From: Siphonodentalium dalli
Taxonomy: Eukaryota; Mollusca; Scaphopoda; Gadilida; Siphonodentaliidae
NCBI GenBank assembly: GCA_032622095.1
Contig: CP136066.1
Location: 198,392,816-198,456,815, forward strand
DNA length: 64,000 nt
Direction of reading: 5' to 3'
In this document: positions 53,266 through 63,958 of the stretch, in pieces
Position numbering within the stretch: the first letter of the stretch is position 1
Layout of the letters: every line of letters starts with the position of its first letter
Position numbers and translations under genes: made by a program
The notes under the pieces: model-generated
The model's database searches: none
Told to the model about the DNA's origin: nothing
What the model saw: only the letters and a program-made list of their open reading frames with translations

Positions 53266-54974
53266 GGGCCATTGCTATTGCGAAGCACAACAGATAACAC
53301 GTGGGGACACCTGTCAATCATCGATGTACTTTTTTAAAATCCGTGACGTCTTTTGGGGAAGCTCTTCGCTGAATATAAATGGTTTTGGCGACATTAGCTC
53401 CAGACTCTAGATTTCAAATATAGAGTCGACGTTCACCCAGACTGATATCTGCCGTGCCTGTTTGCTACGAGTGATTAATCTCATATGCAGCAATTGATGC
53501 TATTCATATAATTATGAACATATTATTACAGCTTTAAATTTGAAGGTATACAGAAGGTGGTGTTGCTGCATGTGTGTCTTCATTCGGGAAAAGGGTTGTC
53601 CAGCTACGAGACCACAACTACGTCACCTTTCCTCTCTTGTGTTATATACACACAATTTACAACTATGGAATATTTAAGTAAAACATTATGTTGTACATTC
53701 TTGCCCAGATAATCCCGGCCGATACATTCAACTAAATCCCTTAGTTATTCGAAACTTTCGAGAACCAGCCCCCTCCCCAATCATGGATTATAGTCCAAAA
53801 TGTGATAATTCAAGCCTGTACAGGCTAAAATGGTGACAGTTAGGAACTTGTTCATCCTTTGGCCTGAGAAACATATACTGCTCTGTAAATTCTGGGTTAA
53901 AATGGGGGGGGGGTGACTCTTTTTCTTTCAACGTTGTACCCGCATTAATGTTTTTGGCGCTGTAATGGATATATGCAAAGAAATCCCAATTGAAAGTTAT
54001 AACATGAGCTCGCCCTCAAATTATCCGAGCAATCTCAACAAACTGGTATTGTCTGTCTTAATGATCCAATGCCTGTATTCAAGGCATGAGAGCACCATAT
54101 CGGATTGTTAAAATTTGAACTGAGGCCATGCATAGTCGAGGAACAAATATCCTTATCCTGACTCGATTCGGCGTTGTCCGATTAGACTAAATCACTTTAT
54201 AACATGGAATTCACCATGCATGAGTTAGTTGATTGCCATGTGTATTAATATAGCACTTCCAAAATGTGGAGCAAGAAAGCCGTTCGGGTTCTGCAGGACG
54301 AGATCAAATTGGGAGTCAGTGTGTGGGGCATTAAACACTCATGTATCACAATCGTCCTAAAATAGCTTCAAAAGTCTACACATTTATTTTTATTTTGGAT
54401 GACCCTGTTTCCAAGAAATGACGAGAAACAAATCAAGTATAAAATCGACAGACTCAAATCCACTTTTCGAAATGAACTAAAACTCGTGAAAAACAGCAAC
54501 ATATATCAGACAGGATTTATTCATTTCGGCACCCATGAAAAAAGACATGTTTATGACTGGCCTGAAATCTCTTGATAACAGTTAGTTTGATTTTGGCTTA
54601 TAACTACTCACCGGTCTCGCCTGTTGAAATGGAACGATCGCGCGCAGGCGATTAATGCTATCAATGATTGGTGTGACCATGTAAAATACATGTATTTTAC
54701 ATACAGACATTACATGCATGTGTGTATCCACCCTAAGGGAGCTAAAAATTATGCATTGTGCATATTTTTCATTACTTCACAGTGGGGAGACATATATGAC
54801 TAACATCGTAATATTAGGGGGCTTTATATCAGAGTTGGAATGTTTTTGGTGACCTTGAACTTAAAATTGTGCCATGTTGTCAATTATCACTTGGGAGAGG
54901 GGATGGTTTAGGCGTATCAGGTTAGATGTTTTATTCAAACATATTGCAACAATCATAATTATATCCAATATAGG
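53266..54974. other. Non-coding stretch, nothing recognised
   Basis: No gene, TIR or tandem repeat found. A small palindrome AAAATACATGTATTTT lies at 54685-54700. Confidence 0.4.
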
Positions 54975-55256
54975 TGGGGGCACAAAGTGGCTCAGTTGGT
55001 AAGGTATGTGTTGCATTAGAAAAACATAAGCCATTCCAATTAGTGATGGTGAAACTGATTTGAATCAGCTGGCACACACAGAGATTCATGTACATGTAAT
55101 TGGAAAAGTTTGTCAATTGCTTTCCTGTGTTCGGTGATTTATTCTCAGTGAGATATATCCTCTGCCCAGCCTCTCCTCCACCTGTAAACCTGACCTGATA
55201 TGCCATGATGTGACATAGCAGCTAAAACGACCATTAACCCCAATAAAACAAACAAA
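54975..55256 (+). mobile_element. tRNA-derived SINE (second copy type)
   Basis: A-box region AGTGGCTCAGTTGGTAAGG (54986-55004) and B-box-like CTGATTTGAATCAGC (55055-55069). The 3' end reads CTAAAACGACCATTAACCCC, AATAAAACAAACAAAT, matching the tail logic of the SINE at 39882. The body is diverged. A minus-strand ORF over it is incidental. Confidence 0.78.
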
Positions 55257-58210
55257 TATTAGTTTCTTAAATTGGAATGATGCGCTTACATACCACTAAG
55301 TGAATGGTGTTCGCTGGTGTTGATTATTTTAACACTATCAAATACCTTATTAGGATGAATAAAAGATCCAATGAGCAGAATTGGAACCCATGTCTCACCA
55401 GCACACGGCACTTATCAACGAAGATACAGCATTTTTTTGAATTATTATTTTCATCCCATTAATATTGTATTGTCATAAGCTAATACAGTTCATACCATAC
55501 GCTTGTCGCATGTAGTACTTAGTCAAAATGTATACCTGTTTTGAAAATTAAACTGAATAAAGTCAAGTCGGCGATTTATCGAAATCATATTCAACTCCTG
55601 ACAGCATGTTTCAAGATCTGTAATCAATGTGTTTTGAGAAAAAAAAAGATGTTTTCAGTCATGAGTGCCAATAACACAGTAAGCGTTGGGGCAAAATACC
55701 AATTTGAAGAAAGAAGGCATTAGAATGGTACCCCTCTCTGTGATAAATAAATTACCATTTCTACTGATTTCATTGAAGGAGGTGATAATGGCCACCTTGT
55801 AACTTGTAACATATGCTACTGTGGTATACTTGCTATGGATACACACTTGGCAGGAGAAGTCGTGTGATTTACGGCGCCAAAGCTACACGTTTTGAGATAT
55901 CGGCCCAATTTGTAGCAGAATGTGTAAACATAATCTGGTGGTAAGCGACATGTCCACAATGCAACCGCCGATATGCTTAATTGACTTCAATCAAGACACA
56001 CGGAAACATTTGAATCTCCTATATTCTCCTACTGCATGAATAGCGTTGGTTTCTCACTATAGAAAATCTTATCAGAAGATTGGATTATTCCACTTTGCTG
56101 CTACACATTTGACACAAAACTTCCAAATGGCTTGACCATGAAAGTGTAGGCGGAATGTTGGCATGAATCAGGTTACTTTCTTTGGCAATGGCAATACAAG
56201 TTACATTGGCTATACCTTGCTATATTCTTCATGATATACTGAAGAGACTTTGGTGGTTTTATTATCAAAATTAAAAAAGTTTTATACTTAAGAGTTTGTA
56301 CTACCAGACAAAGTCCTGAAATTACAGAATTGAAGAATTGTTCAGTCTCCGTGAGTGAGATATCGGACCACCTTCATAGATGGGTACACTGCATGGTCAA
56401 GCGGTGTATGGGGAATTTGATCATAAGTGAAGATGTGCACAATGATCACATGATTCCGGAATACAGGCAATCTGTTCATCACTGGAAACTGGCACATTGG
56501 TTGCCTAGTTTCAGGATGTGCATGGGTGATATTGGTGCACTCGATCTGCACCATAATTCCAGGATATCGGATATAGGTAATCTGGTCACCACTGCAGAAG
56601 TACTCTATGGTCAGCCAATGGCAGCCATGCATGTTCTGGATATGGCTAACTTGGCCGACCACTGCTGGAATTTGTATTTGGTTAGCCCAGTCCCAAGATA
56701 AGAATATATTGTCATTGCTAGATATACGTGTAGGTCACGCTTTTCACAGCTGTTAGAGTACAGTGACTTCGATTTGAAATTGACCACCACAATACGAATA
56801 CATAATATGGATATTCTAGACATCAATAGAGACAAGAGCACTGGTTTCCCAATTTCGGGATAGATACGTACTAGTAGAATACACTGCCCCAGATGACTCG
56901 CAAATTCCTCCCAAATCCAACGATACAGGTAAACTAGAGGAATAGTCATATACCGGTGTATCTTATCTGGTCACCACTAAATTGTGGCCCTTTGACTAAT
57001 CAGTCCTATGTATCGCTATGCCACTACATGGGCTATCTTAGATGCTGATGATCCGAGGCCAAACAAATGTATGGTTTGCATGGGTATGTGTTATTATGTG
57101 TGGTGGGTACTTTAGCTGACCAATTAATGCTGTAATAAGTGATTTGACCCCTGCTTTCGTCCACCACGATGGACATGTACCCAGTTCCTATATACCACTA
57201 CTTTGGGAACTATTGAGGTACCGGATAACATAATATGGGGAGACCTTTGACATCCAGTTCCCCGACATCGTTGTTCTGTTCTGGCAATCTGACCAACAAC
57301 TTTCTGAATACCGACACTATAATGAGATACGAGTAACCTGCCACTAATGTGAACATCCAGTCATTGTACATGGTATGCGGCCCATTGATACATAGATATA
57401 CTAGTATATTGGCCACCCCTAGCTGATGACTATTTCACACATTGTCTACCAAATCGGAGATGTAAACACCAGAGAGCCAGAGAGCCAGCCTTTAGGATTC
57501 AATGCCATAGCATTTTGACACTCTAAACAAGCAATGACTTATTGTCTGCGAAAAAGATATTATTATAGCATTGTTTGAACATTTCTTTCAAAACTAACTT
57601 CCCCTTTTTTCAAAAGAAAACCAATAAATTTTACCAACAGTTATGAGGAGTTAGTGAATCAAAGGGTATGCTATATCACGATGCTAGTCTCTAGTTCGGC
57701 GACCAGAGTGATAGCCAGTAGACGATATACCACACAACAACCACACTGCTACAATTTATATGACACAGTATATGTCTGCTAGTGTCCAACATGAGGTGAT
57801 TTTAGCACAATAACTGTCTGACCTTTCAAAGATGTGATTTTACTGTCCTTTAATCCTGATTTTACTGTCCTTTAATCCTGACCAGAGACTCGATTACCAT
57901 GTGATCATGCCAAGTTTTTTCCATGTAGTGCTTATGTGTCAAACATTTGGGTAATACATGTATTGTGCAATGCGTTGGGTGACTAAAATGAGCAAAATGT
58001 TACTTTATAAAAGTAACATAATTTTTTGCAAAACTCTCTGAAACCCCTGTTATCCATATACTGAACACATGTGTCTAAATGTATAACTTGGTGGCATCAT
58101 GTTGGCATTTTATTTATTGACTTTACAGGTATATTGAATTTTTTTATCTCCTTACCAACATTTACTGAAATATATGTTCATAAATTGATAGAATTCCTGA
58201 GATTTCAGTA
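55257..58210. other. Non-coding stretch with degenerate GGTCACCACT repeats
   Basis: The region 56340-57000 repeats words such as GGATATCGG, TCTGGTCACCACT, GGCCGACCACTGCTGG and ATCTGGTCACCACTAA irregularly every 80-400 bp, so the 123-codon ORF 56330-56701 is probably repeat-derived. A 22-bp exact tandem pair GATTTTACTGTCCTTTAATC CT lies at about 57836-57879. No recognisable gene. Confidence 0.4.
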
Positions 58211-58593
58211 TCTCATATATATTTTGAAGACCTCTGTTTGTCTGTATGTTTGTCTGTCTGTCTGTCATTAATACAAATCTACGATTCTCGACCGATCGGG
58301 ACGAGACTTGGTACGTGTGTGTAGTTTGACCAGGCGGTCGTCGTTGTCGTATTGGCGAGCCCGTGCGACGCCCGTGCAGCGCATGCGCAGACGAGATCTC
58401 GGAAACGGGTGGAGCTATCGACTTGAAATTTGCTATGTGAATGTATCTTGCCCCGGATACAAATTTTATCGGGTCGCCGAGTCCGTGCGACGCCAGCTTC
58501 GCGCATGCGCAGACCAGATTTCGGAAACGGTGGAGCTATCGACTTGAAATTTGGTTTTTGAATAGCCCGGACAACGTCGGGCTCATCGGCTAG
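58211..58593 (+). mobile_element. Helitron-like non-autonomous element, copy 1 of tandem pair
   Basis: It starts TCTCATATATATTTTGAAGA after an A and ends CTAG followed by T. The 3' hairpin GCCCGGACAACGTCGGGC ends nine bases before CTAG. There is no TIR and no target duplication, as expected for rolling-circle elements. It contains two internal repeats of about 120 bp with CGCATGCGCAGAC and GGAGCTATCGACTTGAAATT. No Rep/helicase gene. Confidence 0.82.
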
Positions 58594-58981
58594 TCTCATA
58601 TATATTTTGAAGACCTCTGTTTGTTTGTCTGTATGTATGTTTGTTTGTCTGTCATTTATACAAATCTACGATTCTCGATCGATCGGGACGAAACTTGTTA
58701 CGTGTGTCTAGTTTGACCAGGCGGTCGACGTTGTCGTATTGGCGAGCCCGTGCGGCGCCCGCTTCGCGCATGCGCAGACGAGATCTCGGAAACGGGTGGA
58801 GCTATCGACTTGAAATTTGCTATGTAAATTTCTCTTGCCCCGGATACGAATTTTATCGGGTCGCCGAGCCCGCGCGACGCCAGCTTCGCGCATGCACAGA
58901 CCAGATCTCGGAAACGGGTGGAGCTATCGACTTGAAATTTGGTTTTTGAATAGCCCGGTCAACGTCGGGCTCATCGGCTGG
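58594..58981 (+). mobile_element. Helitron-like non-autonomous element, copy 2 of tandem pair
   Basis: It starts TCTCATATATATTTTGAAGA immediately after the CTAG of copy 1, with no intervening base, and ends CTGG (CTRR type) before TT. The 3' hairpin is GCCCGGTCAACGTCGGGC. About 90 percent like copy 1 by eye. Confidence 0.82.
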
Positions 58982-59520
58982 TTATAATATATTTATGTAA
59001 TTTCGGACCAATATCGAGGAATAATTCAGGCTCAGCTCACACTATTAACAATTTTATAAAAATGAGTTTTGACCTTTGACCTTGACCTCAAGATCATCTG
59101 GGTGAATTTAATGATTGGGTCTCACTCTTGTAATGTACGCTGATATATATAGAATACAATGATGTGGAATGTGGTGGCATTTAGTGAGCATGGAATTTTG
59201 CAATTATTCGGATGAACAACTGACTTTTTGAGCTTCAATATGAAAAGTTCTCAAGATCTTTGTAGATTTTGTTATAAAGGTGACTAATATGGCCTATTTG
59301 AAGTCATATTTCTGTAATTTTTATATGTATAAGTAATTTGTTGTCTTAAAAATGTTATAACTCATACCGCCAGTTAAAAATTGAAAATTTGACCTTTGAC
59401 CTTGACCTCAAGGTCATCAAGGTCACTTTCACGCTTGGGTCTCGCTCTTATATTGATCCCCATATCATGAACTATGTGTATACCAAGTTTCATGCTTTTA
59501 TCCAATTTTGCACACTTTGG
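58982..59520. repeat. Two diverged units with nuclear-receptor-type sites
   Basis: TTTTGACCTTTGACCTTGAC and CTCAAGATCATC at 59067-59100, and TTTGACCTTTGACCTTGACC and TCAAGGTCATCAAGGTCAC at 59388-59426, each followed by GGGTCTC(A/G)CTCTT. TGACCTTTGACCT is a perfect DR1 element (59070-59082, 59390-59402), and TCAAGGTCA (59408-59416, 59417-59425) an ERR/NR5A-type site. Shared sequence beyond these words is limited. Confidence 0.6.
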
Positions 59521-61150
59521 CCATTTTTGGGACCTTAGAGCCTCTACTAATACGGATTTGTGAATATGGAACAGTAATAACACTGTACTTCTTGGAACAA
59601 GCGTGTAATAATTGGTTTTCTGTGATGAAATGTCTGTAAAACATATCATGCAAACGTGCGGTGTATGAAAGTAACCTTAATCGAGCAGAATCCGATAGAT
59701 AGAGGTTCAATAGTACACACAACCTGCTTCAATAAACAGTTCGTTATATAGCGCTAAATTTTCCGGAATGTAATGACACGAAAAGATATCTATGTGATAA
59801 AATATTGATGATAATTTCACGATCAAATAGATTACGCGTCTAAAAAGTCATAACTTAGCTAGCGGAATGACGAAATCATCAATATTTAATGTAAACTGCA
59901 TTCATTTATCAACCCTGAAACCTTTGTCTGTATACTAGTTCGTTTGTCTTCTCGGATACCAATTACAACGGGGAAAATAATTTAAACAAAATCTGAGCAT
60001 GAATACGAAATTAATGATTTAAACTATAAAATTATGCTGAGTGCAGCTTCCAAACGCCAAAAGTGGTCGGGTATCCCTATTCATGGTAGAACAAGTTGAA
60101 ACCGAGTTGTTTTGAAGGGGTTTTTTTTTCAGCAAACGATTCATATTGGGTACCATTGTGATCAATTGGGACATTTGTAAAATTGTTAAAATAAATTAAT
60201 GTTTCGACCAAAAACGTGTTTGGGGTGGGGTAGCTAAAACCGTTAAAAATTTCTGTTAACGTCTTTCTACATATACTTGTCAGATAACCGCTACGCCATA
60301 TGGATTAAATATTTCGGCATTATATTGCAATATCCGTTGGATTATTAATGTTTGAAATACAATATTTCTGTGAAAAAGAGCGAATTTTTCAGCAAAAAAT
60401 AAATTATTCGGCTCCGAATGGCAGGAAAATCCAAAGTAGCCAACAGTTGTTCCTATCAAGTAAAGATATGGTATGATTTAGTAATTGTTACACCAACAAT
60501 GTTCCAATTAAGTTAGGACTTAGGGATCGCTTTACAAAAATCGATAATTTCTGGAAAAAGTCACTGTTGACAAAACTCATTGTTCGTTGATTTTCGGAAG
60601 GGGGTTTAATTAAATTTGTTGTTTGTTGAACATATTTGTCTCTTCAACTCTTAATGTAGTACCATCATGGGCTAACAGATAAAGAATACCGCTAGAGATA
60701 GAGTTTTCCCCTTCCATTGAAAATAAACTGTAGTTTGAATTCTGTTGCATTCTGGGAGTCATAACGGGGGGATGATTTAATTATTTCAGCTATTTTTTAT
60801 TTCTTTATGTGCACCTTCTGAGGCACAAACGTTCCACGTGGTGATGAATTATAGATTTTAATAATATTTTATGTCATAGATTATTACTAAAACCGTATAT
60901 CAAGGCACTATAAAAAAATCGGTGACTCAAAATGTAAGTGTGCCTTTAATATGTCGATTGCGTGTGTGTTCTGAGCAATATCAATGGCCTACATGTAGTT
61001 AGTTATATTAATAGCGATCATGTCAGTGAAATATTTGGGATGAACGAAAATATCGAGAAAAATATTATTGAGCAAAAAAATAAAAACCGATCAGTGTGTG
61101 CATGTGTGCCCGTTACTATATTTAGTGCTATGTTCTAAAGAAACGGTTGT
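59521..61150. other. Non-coding AT-rich stretch, nothing firm
   Basis: No gene. The words CGATAATTTCTGGAAAAAG and GTTGAACATATTTGTC suggest old repeats. The segment at 60690-60745 (GATAGAGTTTTCCCCTTCCA, TTGAAAATAA) relates to positions 23-90. Confidence 0.4.
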
Positions 61151-61221
61151 GAATCACGTGGTTTCGACGTTGGTGAGTACCACGCATTCAAAATGGCCGA
61201 GGCGAGCGCAAAACTGCACAA

Positions 61222-61304
61222 ACATAATAAATGAGGAACTGACACAAAACATAATATATGAGGAACTGGCACAAAACATAATATATGAGGAACTGACACA
61301 AAAC
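61222..61304 (+). repeat. 27-bp tandem repeat, three units
   Basis: AACATAATATATGAGGAACT and GRCACAA recur three times. Copy A of the host element has one related unit. Confidence 0.85.
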
Positions 61305-61666
61305 CAGGCAATTCTTTAAGGATTTGCCATTTATAAATGGACAATCCGTACCTAAATGTTCATTAATTAATGGTCAAATCGACCACGCGTGGCACGCGAG
61401 CTTGGGATTATCCACTAAATCACGACATATATAGATAATCCTGCATATTAGCTTCATATTTAATCTGAAGGGTAATAACCTATAAAGAATGTACCTTTAC
61501 TAAATAACGGCGATTTGTATGAGAAGAAGTGTTTTTGACGAAATAACGGAGATATTTGAAGAAATGTTTTGACGAAATAACGGAAATATTTGAAGAAGTG
61601 TTTTTAAATGACAATATAGGTACGGATTGTCCATTTATTAATGGACAATCTTATTCACATTAGGTG
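61305..61666. mobile_element. Element nested in the E-box-TIR element, 8-bp duplication
   Basis: CACAAAAC flanks both sides (61297-61304, 61667-61674), whereas copy A has one (GACACAAACTGTAGC). Inner complementary words TTATAAATGGACAATCCGTA and TACGGATTGTCCATTTATTA lie near the ends. Its middle includes GACGAAATAACGGAGATATT-type words also seen, inverted, near 25540. The 8-bp duplication and CA-start suggest a hAT-type MITE, but the extreme ends (CAGGCAATTC / CATTAGGTG) are poor inverted repeats. Confidence 0.6.
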
Positions 61667-62062
61667 CACAAAACGCAGCATTTGGACTGTTACGAGCACA
61701 TGCTAGTTCATTTTTTAAAAGCAGTTGAAATCTTATTTGTTCGGAAATACTGAGTAGTTTTCTGTGACATTCTGACCAAAGTTGCCAGTCGGAGGTTCGT
61801 GGAATACACCAGTCCATGCATCTAGTAGATTTCTTCGACTGACAACTTTGGTCAGAATGTTAGAGCAAACAACTGCGAGTTTGGAAACAAATGAGGTATC
61901 AGATTGTTTGAAAAATAGTATAGCATATGCTCGTAGTTGTCAAAATACTATGTGATATGTCATATCATAGTTTATTACTCTTCCTCGTTTCCGGTCGCGT
62001 TTTCGATCACCTCGACCATTTTGAGTGCGTGATATACTCATCAACTCGAAACCACGTGATTC

Positions 62063-62617
62063 CCCATGAAGATATATAGATATGGGATTTCAAAGTAAAT
62101 CCCCGACCACGGCGTATGTTCCCTTTCTTTGAGCAATCGATCTGATACGTCTTCGAAATGATCTCGATCAATTTGTGAGCGCCATTTCACACGATTACCG
62201 CATTGAATTTGATGGGAGCATTGCCTCAGGATATTATTCGGCCATAACCTTCTTTCTCAGCTGACTCAAAGTAAAGCTGGCGCCAGATACGCTCTCCGTG
62301 TATAGATCGCAGTTTTGGACCCAATGTGTATATAACAGGGATATAGGATTTTCCCTACAAAGATTTGGAGTAGTGACTCGTTAATTAACTCCGAATTTGT
62401 GTTCTGATCCCAGGGTCCGCGCATCCGCACTGTTTATACATTTATGTTGCTTGTATATAATACATTTGTAGAATTAATGGGTCACAATATAATAATATTG
62501 TTCAACAAACTCTAAATTTCCAATCACTAGATGGGCTCACTGCCGCCTACACTGTTCTAAATGTCGATCCCATCCATGCATGTACTATGCCCCGGTAACG
62601 TTGGTATATACAGTTCG
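62063..62617. other. Non-coding stretch, possible LINE 3' UTR trace
   Basis: TTTGTGTTCTGATCCCAG (62396-62413) and ATGGGTCACAATATAATAAT (62478-62497) resemble the tail of the LINE at 21950-22045. No coding region. Confidence 0.4.
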
Positions 62618-62625
62618 GTTGGTGA
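62618..62625. repeat. Left flank (imperfect 8-bp target duplication)
   Basis: GTTGGTGA versus GCTGGTGT at 63095-63102; six of eight bases agree. Confidence 0.55.
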
Positions 62626-63094
62626 CAGGGTTGGGCATCTTCAGCCCCAGTTGAAGGACTCTTCAGCGTAGCCGGAAAGATGTACAGACCAGACAGATGC
62701 CGACTCAAGGACAGCACATTCATGATGGTCAAGTGCAATGGCATAGTTTAAGACCCTTTCAACTCAATGTTGAATGTATTTATTGTTTGCTTGTTTTTAT
62801 TCGTTCCTTGTTATATGTTATATGTTATACAGTGATGTTTTTATTCAATAAAATTTTATATTTTAATTTAATTTATTTCATTATTTATTGCTGTGGATAG
62901 TGTGGGATCAAAATGGTTGGAAACTAAAAATTGCAATCAGATGTAATCAAAAAGTAATCGATTACATATTACTAAAGTAATTGTAATCGTAATCGATTAC
63001 ATTTTAAATAATGTAATCAGTAATCGTAATCATGTAAATCCATAGTAATTTCAATCGTAATCGATTACGTTGGTATGTAATCACCCCAACCCTG
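62626..63094 (+). mobile_element. Internally deleted hAT element, 469 bp
   Basis: Ends are CAGGGTTGGG (62626-62635) and CCCAACCCTG (63085-63094), a perfect 10-bp inverted repeat of hAT type. The 3' subterminal region repeats GTAATCGATTAC and relatives (62940-63080), known from hAT-like elements. The 5' terminus is fused directly to the end of the transposase coding region. An imperfect 8-bp duplication flanks it. Non-autonomous. Confidence 0.82.
62635..62751 (+). pseudogene. hAT transposase C-terminal dimerisation segment
   Basis: The frame reads SSAPVEGLFSVAGKMYRPDR, then CRLKDSTF and KCN, ending in TAA at 62749-62751. APVERxFS...AG...R..R..L..........KCN is the conserved end of the hAT C-terminal dimerisation region (Dimer_Tnp_hAT); here the usual R after VE is G. 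About 38 residues remain, with no start codon and no catalytic core. Its AATAAA lies at about 62847-62852. Confidence 0.85.
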
Positions 63095-63099
63095 GCTGG

Positions 63100-63790
63100 T
63101 GTTATTCTGTGGGTTTTTTCGTATACGTGCATAGCGAATTCTACCATAGCGTATTGGTTGACATATTCACTTCCGCCTTAGCTAGCAACTCATCAGATCA
63201 GTCATGGATGTAGAGGGGTATTCGCAGCATTGTATAATACCCCTGTCCATGGTCATTCTGCTAGGAGAGGTGCGGTCGATGTTTTTTATTTTGCGTACCT
63301 GCGGAACCGGCGTATTTTCGGGGGTAACAGTGTCCTTTCCACCCGAGCTATCGCCTTGTGGATTGGAACTGTGGTACACAGGTCTATTTTGCACGATGGT
63401 GTATACATGAACCAACTCGTTCGGACACTGAGGGCGGTACGGTCGGCGGGTGTTATTCTCTGTGTCTTGTGTACAAGCATAGCGAAGTAAACCGCAACGT
63501 TTGAGTTTGAGTATTCATTTCAGCTATGGCTAGCAACTTTCTCGATAGCACATGGGTACAGAGGGGTATCCGCTGCATGATATGATGTCCCTTTCCGTGG
63601 CCAGACAGCTAGGAGAGGTGCGGTCGGTGCCTTTTTATTTTGCGTACCTGGCGGAACCGGTCGCAATTTAGGGGTTAACAGTGTTGTTTCCACTCGAGCT
63701 ATCGACTTGTGGGGTTGGTACACACAGGTTTATTCAGCACGATAGTCCATGACACATCTCGCTCGGGCCACTGGGGCGGTACGGTCGGTT
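63100..63790 (+). repeat. Tandem duplication, about 345-bp unit, two copies
   Basis: GTGTTATTCTGTG...GCATAGCGAA, GCTAGCAACT, AGAGGGGTAT, CTAGGAGAGGTGCGGTCG, TTTTATTTTGCGTACCTG, GGAACCGG and CGAGCTATCG occur at 63100-63440 and again at 63449-63770. ORFs on both strands follow the repeat. The deleted hAT element sits at the start of the first unit. Confidence 0.85.
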
Positions 63791-63860
63791 CGGTCGGTCC
63801 ATGACACATCTCGCTCGGGTCACTGGGGCGGTACGGTCGGGTGCGGTCGGTAGCGGTATA
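63742..63860 (+). repeat. 60-bp tandem pair rich in CGGT
   Basis: GTCCATGACACATCTCGCTC, GGGYCACTGGGGCGGTACGG and TCGG is repeated twice, preceded and followed by GGTACGGTCGGT words. Confidence 0.85.
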
Positions 63861-63958
63861 TATCCGTATTAGGTGCACAAAGTTCGTCAATAACGTGGCT
63901 AGAAGATCTCTGTTCATGACGGATCAGATTGTCTTCTGTTCAAAATAACCAGTATCTT

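Larger units (their letters stand above)
61151..62062 (+). mobile_element. E-box-TIR element, copy C, 912 bp, interrupted
   Basis: The left terminus GAATCACGTGGTTTCGACGT with ACCACGCATTCAAAATGGCC and the right complement ATTTTGAGTGCGTGATATAC with CGAAACCACGTGATTC are complete. Interior words are shared with copy A (34851). Without the 362-bp insertion at 61305-61666 it would be about 550 bp. A 27-bp unit (ACATAATATATGAGGAACTG plus ACACAAA) is repeated three times at 61222-61300. Confidence 0.82.

Noticed and set aside
56330-56701. 123-codon ORF
   Set aside because: Composed of irregularly repeated words such as GGTCACCACT and with an equally open antisense frame; no domain recognised.
63182-63917. 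Multiple ORFs on both strands near the right edge
   Set aside because: They repeat with the 345-bp tandem unit and differ in frame between units.
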